This document shows positions 48,476-58,800 of a stretch of 64,000 nt of DNA, one piece after another. The position numbers and the translations under genes were made by a program. Source of the DNA: Haliclystus octoradiatus (Eukaryota > Cnidaria > Staurozoa > Stauromedusae > Haliclystidae). The notes under the pieces are model-generated. The model saw only the letters and a list, made by a program, of their open reading frames with translations. It searched no databases and had not been told where the DNA came from. The stretch lies in the NCBI GenBank assembly GCA_916610825.1, contig OU744454.1, forward strand, positions 5,032,321 to 5,096,320, given 5' to 3'. Within the stretch, counting starts at the first letter, position 1. Every line of letters starts with the position of its first letter.

Positions 48476-48706
48476 CGGATAAGCGTCCTCAAAGTTGTAC
48501 AATTTAAAACAAAAGTCAATACCAACAATGTATTTTTATTACAACAACGTTTCGATTGATTCAAATCAATCATTTTCAAGTTACTATAGGTAAATAATTA
48601 ATTTATTTTAATTATTTACCTATAGTAACTTGAAAATGATTGATTTGAATCAATCGAAACGTTGTTGTAATAAAAATACATTGTTGGTATTGACTTTTGT
48701 TTTAAA
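48476..48706. mobile_element. Inserted palindromic element with 12 bp target duplication
   Basis: 231 bp absent from the sister block and flanked by identical atataaaatatc (48464-48475 and 48707-48718). It consists of about 27 bp unique sequence and a 204 bp near-perfect palindrome (48503-48706). Each arm contains a GATTGAT/ATCAATC stem then CGAAACGTTG, a layout like the retroelement tails elsewhere in the window, though the CTGANGA box is degenerate (ttgaaaa). Confidence 0.85.
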
Positions 48707-48724
48707 ATATAAAATATCGCTATG

Positions 48725-49761
48725 TTAAATATATCCATATTATCCTCCACGGTTTTTTCAACTATAACTGGCACACGTAGATATTTTTCATCGTTCTTGA
48801 GGCGTGATATATCTTCTTACTGTTTGTCATGTGTATTAAACCCAGTGCTGTTAAACGCTTTGCCATGCCAAACTGGTAAAATACTTCCTTCAGGAAATAG
48901 GCCAGCTTTCCAACTCAAAATGTTATCACTGTAAGATAATCCGACATGTTTGCAGTAGCTTTCCGTTATAAATGCAGGGCTCGTTAATTAGTCATCAGCA
49001 TCTATGATAATCGCTTCGTAACCATATTATCTTTGAATATTATCATATAACATCTTTAGAGAATTAAATCCAGCCTCGTTGAGATGGAAAATATCATCAG
49101 AAATGACAAATGTTTTGGCTTACATTAAACGCCGCACCTAAATAAATGTGAATCCGCACCAAATCAGATATTTGCCGCACCTAAATAACTTAGTGCCCTA
49201 CGGCTCCGTTCCAAGGAGCTTTTGTTCACATAGAACAGTGGATTATATTAATTTACGAGATATGTAACACTTTAAAGTCTTTGGATTTATTAAAATTCGT
49301 GAAAACAACATCATAATACAAAGAAAATCAAATTAGGTGCGGTAGTACGGATTTTTGATGAGGCAATAATTTAATCTCAAATGTTTTGTATAATGATGCA
49401 ATAGACTTTTTAGGATTTCTAATAAGGAAAGTATGTTTCGTAGTAAGAAATTCTTTACACAAAATTTCGTTATGATGATAATTGATATGATACGCCATTT
49501 CTTTAACAAAAACAAATTTTATTTTTGCTATATATTGATTTTATATCATTTGTTACTGATTCATAAGATGCTGCTTCCTTGGTATTTGAATTGTTTGGAT
49601 AGTAACGATGATTTTGACGTTGTGGACCAAGGAAATAGGCAAAGTAATATGGCTCATGTAAGACTTTAACATCACTTATTTCCATAATCGATCTTTCAAA
49701 TTCTGTTGAGATCGAATGTGGCCATGTCCATCATTATCTTTGTATTTTCAACGCATGCCAT
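48725..49761 (-). pseudogene. Sulfotransferase-like pseudogene
   Basis: A broken copy of the gene at 53599-54411. The ATG (49761-49759) is kept, but a one-base deletion within about 35 bases destroys the frame before the TCPRSIS-type nucleotide-binding loop. Further down, ADDLL has become ADD-stop (cat/tta change near 48990) and HDKQSE has become HDKQ-stop (near 48816). A 260 bp insertion lies at 49118-49377. The remaining similarity is high enough for a base-by-base alignment, so decay is moderately recent. Confidence 0.9.
49118..49377. mobile_element. 260 bp insertion in the pseudogene, 11 bp target duplication
   Basis: Absent from the sister gene and bounded by caaatgttttg at 49107-49117 and 49378-49388. 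The ends contain related inverted phrases (aaacgccgcacctaaat at the left, attaggtgcggtagtacgg at the right) and an internal second ccgcaccta copy. It is non-coding and the family is unknown. Confidence 0.8.
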
Positions 49762-49821
49762 CCTAAAATATAATATATGAGATATATCAACAATAAAATA
49801 AACCGGTGCATAGAAATCATA

Positions 49822-50147
49822 CCGGGGGGGATAACTTCCATACTTTTGGTATACGGGGACGTTCAAATATTAACAGGGTACCTTTTCAGAATCCAGAAAA
49901 AAAAATTAGGGTATGCTTAGTCATGAACATTTTTTGAGGTATCCTTTCGACCCATTTGCAATTTTTTCATTTTGCACAACAAATTTTGCCTATGAAAATT
50001 TTTGTTTTTCATTTTTTTTGGTTGAATCTGTCATTCATAAAAATATATTTGGGGTATCTTTTCCATTATGAGTTGATTTTATGGTCATTCTGCCAAAGTT
50101 CCATTTGAACAACATCGTCGTAGCGCAATAGCAGTTACTCACTCGGG
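49822..50147. mobile_element. hAT-like MITE, family A copy 3
   Basis: 326 bp with left end ccggggggggataacttcc and right end ...gcagttactcactcggg. Flanked by perfect 8 bp aaatcata at 49814-49821 and 50148-50155. The tatacggggacgt block matches the other copies. It is inserted in the 5' flank of the pseudogene. Confidence 0.88.
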
Positions 50148-50382
50148 AAATCATATAATGTAGGTCGGTCTTAACAAAAATTGAGCACTCTCATGTTTAA
50201 TCTGTGGCTGGAGATCATTATGAATTATGCAACAAACATCTAATAATATGATGCATAAACACATTTCACACTATCAAAACTATGTAACGCTACGATAAAA
50301 AAATTGAAAATCTAAACTTATGAAAATCTATCAAAAATCGACCGAACATCATAACAGTATATCAGAAATTACAAGGATTTAG

Positions 50383-52184
50383 CAGAGCCATCGATATACA
50401 AGAGTTGGGACACACTCTCATGTTGCCGCTGAGCATCTTATTGGCCAACGCGATTATCACGTGACACATGGGCGCCATTTATGTTCGTGATTTCTGAAAG
50501 ACCTAAACTTAGCGCGAAGTAATTGCATGTGTTTTGAATTCGAAGGATGTAAACATTGCAAATTATGTTGTAATAGGGTAGTTATTCTGCCACCAATGGG
50601 TATGATATTATAAATTTTCATGTTCTGATGATAGATAGATTATATATTTCGAGCATTTCAATTTCAAAGATTACAAACCATTCGATAGAATAATAATGAA
50701 ACTCAGAGTTAGAACACAACACATTTACATTTAATCAATAAGTATGCTCTTCCAATTTGTGTTGTAAATTTGTAAAAATTTGAACCATAAATTAAATATT
50801 ACGGTTATAAATTATATTTCTTACCTTTTGGAGACAAAGCTGGACTAACGCTTTTGTTATGACACACAAAGTCACACGATAAAAACTGAATCATTTGATC
50901 GATTTGTGAGGTGATTCATTATTATGATTTATCGTTTTACGATTTCAATATACATACACTATACAATATTTTACATATTACATATTACAAATTATTAACA
51001 AAATAATGATCAGATAATGTCCATCAATAACAAAATCATATCAAAATGCTTGTAGCGACATATCACATATGACATTGGCAAATAAGCGATTGGTTTCCGA
51101 AAACAAAAATTAAAAATCTGAGGTTTCTCAAATTCATTCTGCATTGATTGGCGATTACAAGCTCCTGCAATAAATACATAGAAAAAGGTTTATTACAATT
51201 CCATCTGCATTCTTTACGATCATTTTTTCAGACAAACATACCAGCGGCAAAGCCCACTACATAAATCTAAACATCTACAATTTTGTCAATAACAATCAAA
51301 GCAAAATATGTTATAAAAAAGTTATTGGAGCTACTACATGAATCCTTTCTCCATATTGGCTTTGGTGCATCTGTCAATGCCCTCAATAGTTATAAATTTC
51401 AAATCAGTTGCCAGAAAGAATGAATATTATGAATGTGTTTTAGAGTCATCAAGACGGCGACGCAATCTCATTCACTACCCTTTCACAACTGTCTATAATC
51501 ATCCTTACTTTCGGGATACTCCAGCAGATTACTCAACAACTTATACACCGTTACACTATCTGCTTTGGCCAAGAAAATAATCAGAAAACATTTCAATTAC
51601 AAATCAGGAATCGTACAGCTTCTTATCAATCATCAAGCGCAATGCGAGAAAAGCAATATTAAAAATTGCAAGGACGTACTATACTCAAATAATTCAGATA
51701 AAATAGGTGTAATACTAACTAACCTTGTACTTCTGAATAGCTTGTAAAGAAATGTAATTCTACCATTATTTAAAATAACTTCAAGGCTTCAACTGCCGAT
51801 TTAATGCTGATTTCGTCGCTACTCCAACTCCAATGTCAGGCATTCTTTCACAGTGCAAACACGAATCCATCAAGGATGATATTAATTAACAAGCGAATAT
51901 CAGCGTCAGAGTAGATCAATCGGAATGAAATGTGTTCTGTGAATTCCATTTCACACTGAGATACACTTTTACTTTGTCAAATTATTAACATATAATCTCA
52001 AGCTTAACATACAATTCGAAGTGCTAGCAAAACGTGAACATGCTTGTCAAGAAGCAAGGAAAATGTGTTGCGAAAAATAGACCTCGTTTGTCACGAACGA
52101 AAATGGCGCCCATGAATAAGAAATATTATCAGATTGAGGTTAAAAGAACAATAGTGTCCCAACTCTTGTATATCGATGGCTCTG
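50383..52184. mobile_element. hAT-like element, family B (1.8 kb)
   Basis: Terminal inverted repeats cagagccatcgatatacaag then agttgggacac at the left, and gtgtcccaactcttgtatat then cgatggctctg at the right. The flanks are the perfect 8 bp duplication ggatttag (50375-50382 and 52185-52192). CAGAG...CTCTG ends with 8 bp duplications define hAT-type transposons. Internally only small frames exist (51338-51580 is the longest); no BED zinc finger, DDE or hAT dimerisation region is recognisable, so it is non-autonomous or decayed. It is the long relative of the 282 bp MITE at 42667-42948. Confidence 0.9.
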
Positions 52185-52552
52185 GGATTTAGTGCTTGCG
52201 GCATGCCTCAAGCTGTGCTTGATATTTGGATTGCGTGACCGCAGACTGTTGAAAATTTGCAACAGGTATGCTAAAATGAAAATTGCTAAAAAGGTATATC
52301 ATTTCTTTCCATTTCGCATTTAAAATGATACTGGTGACTCAAAGCAGGGGTCTAGGCATTTCACTGCTGGAGTTCTTCCGGATTAAATGCTGGACATGCA
52401 GCACAAGCCTTTAGTTCAGCAGGGTGCCATTGAAAATATCAAGAGGAAGGAAGTAATACATTTTTAGCTCACATTTCCATCTAAACTAGAAATTTTATGC
52501 CATTATTTTGAAACAAGAACTTCCACATCATTTTACAAGAAGCATTAAAGAC
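52185..52552. other. Spacer
   Basis: Non-coding spacer between the hAT-like element and a SINE; nothing recognised. Confidence 0.4.
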
Positions 52553-52760
52553 AACGGAGCTTCAGTATAGTGGTTAGAGCGTTGGACTTTTGCCCGCAGG
52601 GTCTTTGGCTCAATCATTGGCAGGAGCACTCGATTGGTCTGCATCAGGAAAGGCATCCGGTCATTAAACTCACACAGGCTCAAAAAGTATCAACGAATTA
52701 ACCTACCACACCGGTGAAAAAAGCTCCGGGTTTGTGCTAAAATCATAATTCCAAAACCCA
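52553..52760 (+). mobile_element. tRNA-derived SINE
   Basis: The head cagtatagtggttagagcg (A-box region, as in tRNA D-arms), gttggactttt and a weak B box around 52605-52615 are followed by the body phrase aggcatccggtcattaaact (52651-52670), which I recall as a widespread SINE core motif, and a closing region with accacaccggtgaaaaaagc. The poor T-arm and the body rule out a functional tRNA gene. Confidence 0.65.
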
Positions 52761-53598
52761 ACAAAAAACAGATTTAAATTAAGGTTATGTGATATTTTTG
52801 CTACTTCATTTATGGTTGGGTAAAAGGAAAACACATTGGAAAGAAGGTACTCTTCAGCCATCTGAGTCTGCGATTTATATTCAGGTAAATAATTTAGTAA
52901 TTAATGCTCCTTCTTTCACATTATCTACTCCCTTTAATATTTGAACGTCCCGATACAATGTCACCCGCTTATGTGCGATTCGGATAAGTGGAATTCCTGC
53001 TTATCTGCAACCTGGCTTTGAAGCCCCTTAAACAATTTTCTGGTCAAGTCCTTGGTAAACAATTACGGGTAACTGCAAATTCGAATATCTGCAATGAAAA
53101 CCTTTGGCAATTTTGACTTGCACTTAAGCGGGTTACACTGTATACTGAAAGTATGGAAAATTACTCCCACCCCAGTGGCTGATTATGCAAATGATCCAAG
53201 TGATCCAATTGTTAGAAGTTGAACTTGATAAATTAATTCTGTTCGTAAAAGTTGAATCAGTTGGAAATGCATTGCTTGTTGCTGCTCGGATTTAATTTAA
53301 TGGTTCTGGTCTGTGATTGAAATGCTTCTTTATCTTGAATTCTTACAAAATCATTTTTGTTGCTTGTTTTCATCAAAAGTCATCCTTATGACTTCGTAAG
53401 TAAGTAGAAATTCAACATATTAAATGGGTGCTAGCTATAACTAGCAATTACATCAGAATTTAGACTGAATATAAAAATGGTACTAACAACTTTTGTTTTA
53501 CTTAATTTATTTACCAAAAAAGAAAGTAAGAAAAGGTAAAATTATAAATTATGTAAAGCATATGAAATTTGTTTGTTTCAGATTTTTACATTTATTTC
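52761..53598. other. Spacer and 3' flank of the sulfotransferase-like gene
   Basis: No gene. From about 53300 on it is colinear with the 3' flank of the pseudogene block (48150 onward). Confidence 0.5.
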
Positions 53599-54411
53599 TC
53601 AGTTCTCTGACAGTTTAATTCTTCGTTCATATAAATAATTATAAGCTTCCATATTATCCTCCACAGTTTTCTTAACTACATCTGGCATAGATGCATATTC
53701 TTCGTCATTCTTGGCCTTCTTGAGACGAGATACTTCTTCTGACTGCTTGTCATGGGTTCTAAACCCAGTGCTACTTAAAGCATCGCCGTGCCAATCAGGT
53801 AATATCATACCTTCTGGGACAGGACCAGATACCCAATTCAAAATCTCTTTGCTGTAAGGTAATCCAACATGTTTGCAGTAGCTTTCCATTATAAGTGCCG
53901 GGTCAGTTAGTAAATCATCTGCATCTATAACAATCGGTTTGTAACCATAATAACTTTGAATGTTATTATATAACAATTTCAGTGAAAGGAACCCAGCTTC
54001 AATTGGATGGAAAATATCACCACAGATGACAGCAGTTTTGTAGGACGATAAAATCGCTTTTTTAGGATTTCTAATAAGAAATGTATGTTTCGAAGTAAAA
54101 AACTCTTTAGACAAAATTTCGTCGTGATGACCATCGATATGATACGCCAATTCTTTGATAAAAACAACTTTATTTTTGCTATAAATTGATTTTATATAAT
54201 TTGTCACTGATTCATAAGTTTTTTCTTTGTTCACTGAATCATTTGTAATATAACGATGATTTTGACGCTGCGGTCCATAAAAATAGGGTATAACATAAGG
54301 TTCGTGTAAAACTTTAACATCACTTATTTCCATAATTGATCTTTCAAATGCTGTTGAGATTGAACGTGGACATGTCCATAGCATTATCTTTGTACTCTCA
54401 ACGTACGCCAT
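53599..54411 (-). CDS. Sulfotransferase-like P-loop protein, intronless
   Basis: 270 residues from ATG to TGA. The N-terminal strand-loop-helix IMLWTCPRSISTAFERSI (about 9-26) corresponds to the 5'-phosphosulfate-binding loop of the PAPS sulfotransferase superfamily. FLIRNPKKAILSSYK (about 110-125), with Arg and Ser, corresponds to the 3'-phosphate-binding motif. KVLHEPY after the loop is typical of the soluble family annotated in many invertebrates, bacteria and plants as sulfotransferase family protein. There is no signal peptide or membrane segment, so it is probably cytosolic; the substrate is unknown. Length suits the family. A degenerate duplicate sits 4-5 kb away on the same strand. 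Upstream exons cannot be excluded, but the pseudogene shares the same ATG and 5' flank, supporting this start. Confidence 0.82.
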   Translation of the reverse strand: MAYVESTKIMLWTCPRSISTAFERSIMEISDVKVLHEPYVIPYFYGPQRQNHRYITNDSVNKEKTYESVTNYIKSIYSKNKVVFIKELAYHIDGHHDEILSKEFFTSKHTFLIRNPKKAILSSYKTAVICGDIFHPIEAGFLSLKLLYNNIQSYYGYKPIVIDADDLLTDPALIMESYCKHVGLPYSKEILNWVSGPVPEGMILPDWHGDALSSTGFRTHDKQSEEVSRLKKAKNDEEYASMPDVVKKTVEDNMEAYNYLYERRIKLSEN

Positions 54412-54809
54412 TCCTAAAAATAATATATATAGGCTTTATATCACTTAATATTAACCGTTGCATATAAGTGATACAATGAAGGGCATAAATTTTTTAAATA
54501 TTGTTATCGCTACGTAGCTTATACGTGCATTTCAAGCAACTAAGGTCTAATGGTCTTTGTGGTTTAAACAGATATTTCCTTCTGCGAATCAACTCGAGTT
54601 GTTAGATGATATTGTGTACATATTTACCAAAGCATGCTATTTAATTGTATTTAATCATAAAGTATGATAATCATAGAAATTTGAAAGCATGAAGCAATAA
54701 ATCGGATAGACTTAATAACAGACATTGAATAACGGACAGCCAGCAAATGAACTTTATTATTTTAATTAAAACAGGGGAAATTTTTTGTAAATTTATCTAT
54801 AGGAATAAT
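54412..54809. other. 5' flank of the sulfotransferase-like gene
   Basis: About the first 70 bp upstream of the ATG are similar to the pseudogene 5' flank and presumably include the promoter. No TATA box can be singled out in the AT-rich sequence. No genes. Confidence 0.4.
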
Positions 54810-55117
54810 CCGGGGGGGGGGGTAACTCCACTATGACAGCTATACGGGGACGTGCCACTTTTTTGTGTCCATATTCAAGCTGAGAAAAATCTTTATGGGT
54901 ATGAGATTTCAAATTTTGGAGCTTCTGTATCCTATTTATGACTTTTTCAACATTTTTTAGGTAAATTTTGCATCATTTTTATGTATTTACTTAAAATCAA
55001 TCAACCTGCTCGAGCTTTTTGGGTAGCATCAACAGAATTTTTGGAACTTTTTGGGTACTTCACTTTTTTCAAAAGTGTCACCCCCCACCCCTGAAGAGCT
55101 GGAGTTACCCCCCCCCC
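54810..55117. mobile_element. hAT-like MITE, family A copy 4
   Basis: 308 bp with ends ccgggggggggg-taactcc and ...gagttaccccccccc. The interior is nearly the same as copy 1 at 21763-22064 (tatacggggacgtgccactt; cttaaaatcaatcaacctgct; gggtagcatcaacagaattt). The flanks ggaataat (54802-54809) and ataataat (55118-55125) share six of eight bases. Confidence 0.85.
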
Positions 55118-55438
55118 ATAATAATTAATAATAATAATACGCAAACCGTGTCGGTGATCAAATCACCATTGTTTCATTATTGTTAAACTCCTTTTCCGCA
55201 GAGCACTTTCCAAACTTCGTATACGCTTCTGGGGTTATCTATAGTCCTCTGGCTATCCGACGTTTTGTTTTTACAGTTTAAATGCTATAAATTGCTCATA
55301 AATTGCGATTAAAATTTCCAAAATCGTGATATTTCGACGGAAGTTATGTGAAAATAAACTGCTTTCCTTGGTGTATCCCGTCATGCCTAGCAACATCACG
55401 AATTTTAGAGCACGCTTTATTTTAATGGCTGCCAATAT
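55118..55438. other. Spacer
   Basis: AT-rich spacer with a short aataataat tract at its start; target sequence of the Gypsy insertion at its right end. No gene seen. Confidence 0.4.
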
Positions 55439-55630
55439 TGTAATACTAGCTGATTACATGTAAACACAAGCGACCACACCTGAGGAAAGTTACTGCTAAA
55501 ACTCTATATCATTAAACAAATCATTCGTATTTAATATCTAAATCACGTGACTTGTCACGTGATTGGCTTTACAGCGGAAACTCTATGGTTATGACATAAT
55601 TATGAATATAGTTATATTCTGATTATTACA
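55439..55630 (-). repeat. 3' LTR of Gypsy element (192 bp)
   Basis: TG...CA bounded on both strands (tgtaata...attaca). Contains two TCACGTGA palindromes separated by four bases (55543-55550, 55555-55562), which are CACGTG E-box sites. Confidence 0.95.
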
Positions 55631-55643
55631 TTTCTCCCTTACT
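55631..55643 (-). promoter_or_regulatory. Polypurine tract
   Basis: On the minus strand taagggagaaa directly abuts the 3' LTR, the position and composition of a plus-strand primer. Confidence 0.75.
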
Positions 55644-55817
55644 AAAATAATAACAATCTTCCACTGATTGTCTCAAAAAAAAAATTAATGAATACTAACT
55701 TTAAATTTTTATTTCTTTTGTTTAACTATAAAGGAAATTAAAACTATTTAATGAATATATTGATAAATTAACTTGAAATGTCCATTTGTCTTGTGTACCA
55801 ATAAAGGTAACTTAAAA

Positions 55818-58800
55818 TTATTTATCTGAAGATCGTAAATTATAAGGATGACTTATTTGATCATCATTCCTAATATCAGGTTCAGGTTTATTATCTGTAC
55901 TTAATTTTACTCGTCGGCGTCTACCAAAGTCTGTACGCCATTTGTCAGGAATCCTTTTATCGGCTTTACTGATGCGTTCAAAATTTACATGTATAATATC
56001 ACATCTCTTTCCACGCTGAAAAATTGGGCGTACATTTGCGCCAGTGTCTGTTGTACTTTCCACACGATAGAGTCCATCAAAAGGTGATACTAATTTACCT
56101 GCACGTTTTTGTAATAAATCAGGCCGAAAAATAAATACTCGATCACCTGGTCTTATAATACTTTCAGCTGCATCAACACGTTTGTCATAATGACGCTTAT
56201 AAATATGTTTTTGACCTTCAATTCTTTCAAATACCTCTTTCCAAATTGTTCTTTGATTCTCAAACATAATTGAGGCATAATCATCAGCATCAACTTGATA
56301 TTGAGTACGTGGTTCTCTAAATGATGTTTCTGAGGGTAAGATTGGATCATATCCAAATAATACATAATATGGACTGTTGCCAGTTACAGTGTGTGGTGTA
56401 GCACGATCAGCCCATAAAACTTCAGGTAATGCTACTTCCCAGTCATACGGATTTTTCTGAACACAAATTCTTAATTGTTCTTTTAATTTACGATTCACCC
56501 TTTCTACTGGATTTGCTTGGGGATGGTAGCCACTAGTTTTAGCCCTGGCAATCTTTAATCGAGTACATACCTCATCTAATAGCTCGTTGCAGAATTCAGA
56601 ACCACGGTCGCTTGTAATATTGCGTACCGAGAATCTACATATAATCTCACGATACAATGTTTCACAAATTGTTTCAGCTTTCTTATTAGGAAGAGGAAAT
56701 ACCTCTATCCATTTGGAAAATGTATCTAATACTACTAAAGCAATTTTGTTACCTCTTTCAGATATTTGTTTAAATTCTGTCAAATCGATTGATACTATGT
56801 CCCAAGGACAATTAGGTGTCTCCGTTATTTTCATTGGTGATCTACGACGTCTTGATGATCCTTTAGCGATAGCGCAATCAAAACAGCCTTTTGACCAATC
56901 CCGAACACACTGTCGTAGTTTAGGCCACCAATAATATTGCCTTATTCTTTCTAACATACGTTTTTCAGCTGGATGACCTCCGAATCCGCCATGATTTTCT
57001 TCTAATAATTTGTACCGTAAATGCTCAGGCACGACAATAGGTGCACGAGTAGAGTTAGAGGTCTCAAAACATAAAATACCATCTAGTAATACAAATCTAT
57101 TATCATAGCATTTTAGTAATCTAGAATGATCCTCGTCAATAGGTTGTTCTCCATCATGTAAATACTTTTTAATACTTTTAATAAAAGGATCCTTCTCCTG
57201 TTCAATAATAATCTTTTGATGTGATTCATCACAAAATGGTAATTGTTGTACATTTTCTTCCATATCATCTATAGCTGCCACAGTACGCGATAAAACATCC
57301 GCCACAACATTAAGTATGCCAGGTTTATATTGTATATCTAGGTCATAGCCATTTAACTCACATACCCATCTGGTCCAAGTACCCTTTAATTCGATATGTT
57401 TTGCAATACTAGTAAGTGGCTTGTGATCAGTATAAACCAAGGTCTTATGACCTTCAATATAAGGACGGAACGTTTTACACGCCCAGTATAAAGCTTTTAC
57501 CTCTAATTCAGTAATACAATAATTTTCTTCACCGCTGGTAACAGTTCGAGCGGCATAAGCAATGGGGCGTTCCCGCCCATTACAATCTAGCTGTGACAAA
57601 ACTGCTCCAAATCCAGACTTACAAGCGTCAGTATGTAATATAAAATCTCTGTCCATATCCGGATAGGCTAAAACATCAGTTGAACAAAGCTTAGTTTTTA
57701 ATAATTCAAAAGCTTCAGATTGATTAATACTCCAAATAAATGGTCTATCCTTTTTTAATAATGCATACAATGGATGTGCTATTTTAGCATAATCTTTGAT
57801 AAATCGACGGTAATATCCAACCATACCAAGAAATGACCTCAATTCTGTTACATTAGTAGGTGGTGCAATATTTTTAACTTGCATAACTTTATCAGAATCT
57901 ACTTTTACACCAGAACCAGTAATAACATGTCCTAAATAATGGACTTCATTTTGTAATAAATTGCATTTTGATGGCTTCAATCTCAATCCAGCATCATATA
58001 AACGTTGAAAAATCAAATTAAGATGACTTGTGTGTTCTTCAAGAGAACATGAATATACAATAATATCATCTAAATAGACTGAACAGAAAATTCCAATATA
58101 ATCGTGTAAGACGGAATTCATCAGGCGTTGAAACGTTGCCGGGGCATTACACAACCCAAATGGCAAACGCCGCCACGAAAATTGACCAAACGGTGTAACA
58201 AAAGCAGACTTTTCTTGTGCATCATTATCTAACTTAATCTGCCAATATCCAGAAAATAAATCCAAAGTACTAAAAATCTTTTTAGATCCGATGGTATCAA
58301 TAATATCGTCAATACGAGGTAATGGATATCTATCTTTCTTAGTAATGCTATTCAATGCACGATAATCTACACATAAGCGTAATGAACCATCCTTCTTTTT
58401 AACAATAACAATAGGACTTGCATAAGGACTACTAGATACATCAATAATACCTTGACCTAATAAATCATTTAATTGTTTCTTTAAAGAGTCACGATAAGAT
58501 AAATTTAAACGTCGTACATGCTGTCGCACAGGAGCAGCATCAGGAGGGGTAATAATAGAATGTTCAACTAGAGAGACTTCTCCCAGCTCTGAATCGTTTA
58601 AAGCAAATACTTTGTTCCATTTAGAAATTAAACTTGTTAATTGACTTTGTTCTTCGTCAGTATAATTTGACATAATTAATCTATCGCAAATAATACGTAA
58701 TCGCTCGTCTACCATATTGTCATCAGTTATGCTACAAGTGCTTTCAATAAAATTATTATCATTGTCATCACATAATAGATTGATGTCATCCGTAGTAAAT

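Larger units (their letters stand above)
48150..49816 (-). repeat. Duplicated block (sister of about 53300-54480)
   Basis: Colinear similarity runs from 3' flank (cttaaattcttacaaaact / cttgaattcttacaaaatc; gtgctagctata) through the whole sulfotransferase-like reading frame and into the 5' flank (taaaata.aatatat... aaaccg.tgcata). It is therefore a genomic duplication rather than a retrocopy. Later insertions at 48476-48706 and 49118-49377 are absent from the sister. Confidence 0.85.

Noticed and set aside
51338-51580. Transposase fragment of the hAT-like element
   Set aside because: 80 residues with no hAT or DDE motif; cannot be supported.
52556-52625. Functional tRNA gene
   Set aside because: D-arm-like part only; the T-arm is degenerate and a SINE body follows.
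56587-56934. Plus-strand open frames inside the Gypsy element
   Set aside because: Shadow frames antisense to pol, as are those at 58834-59058 and 60388-60729.
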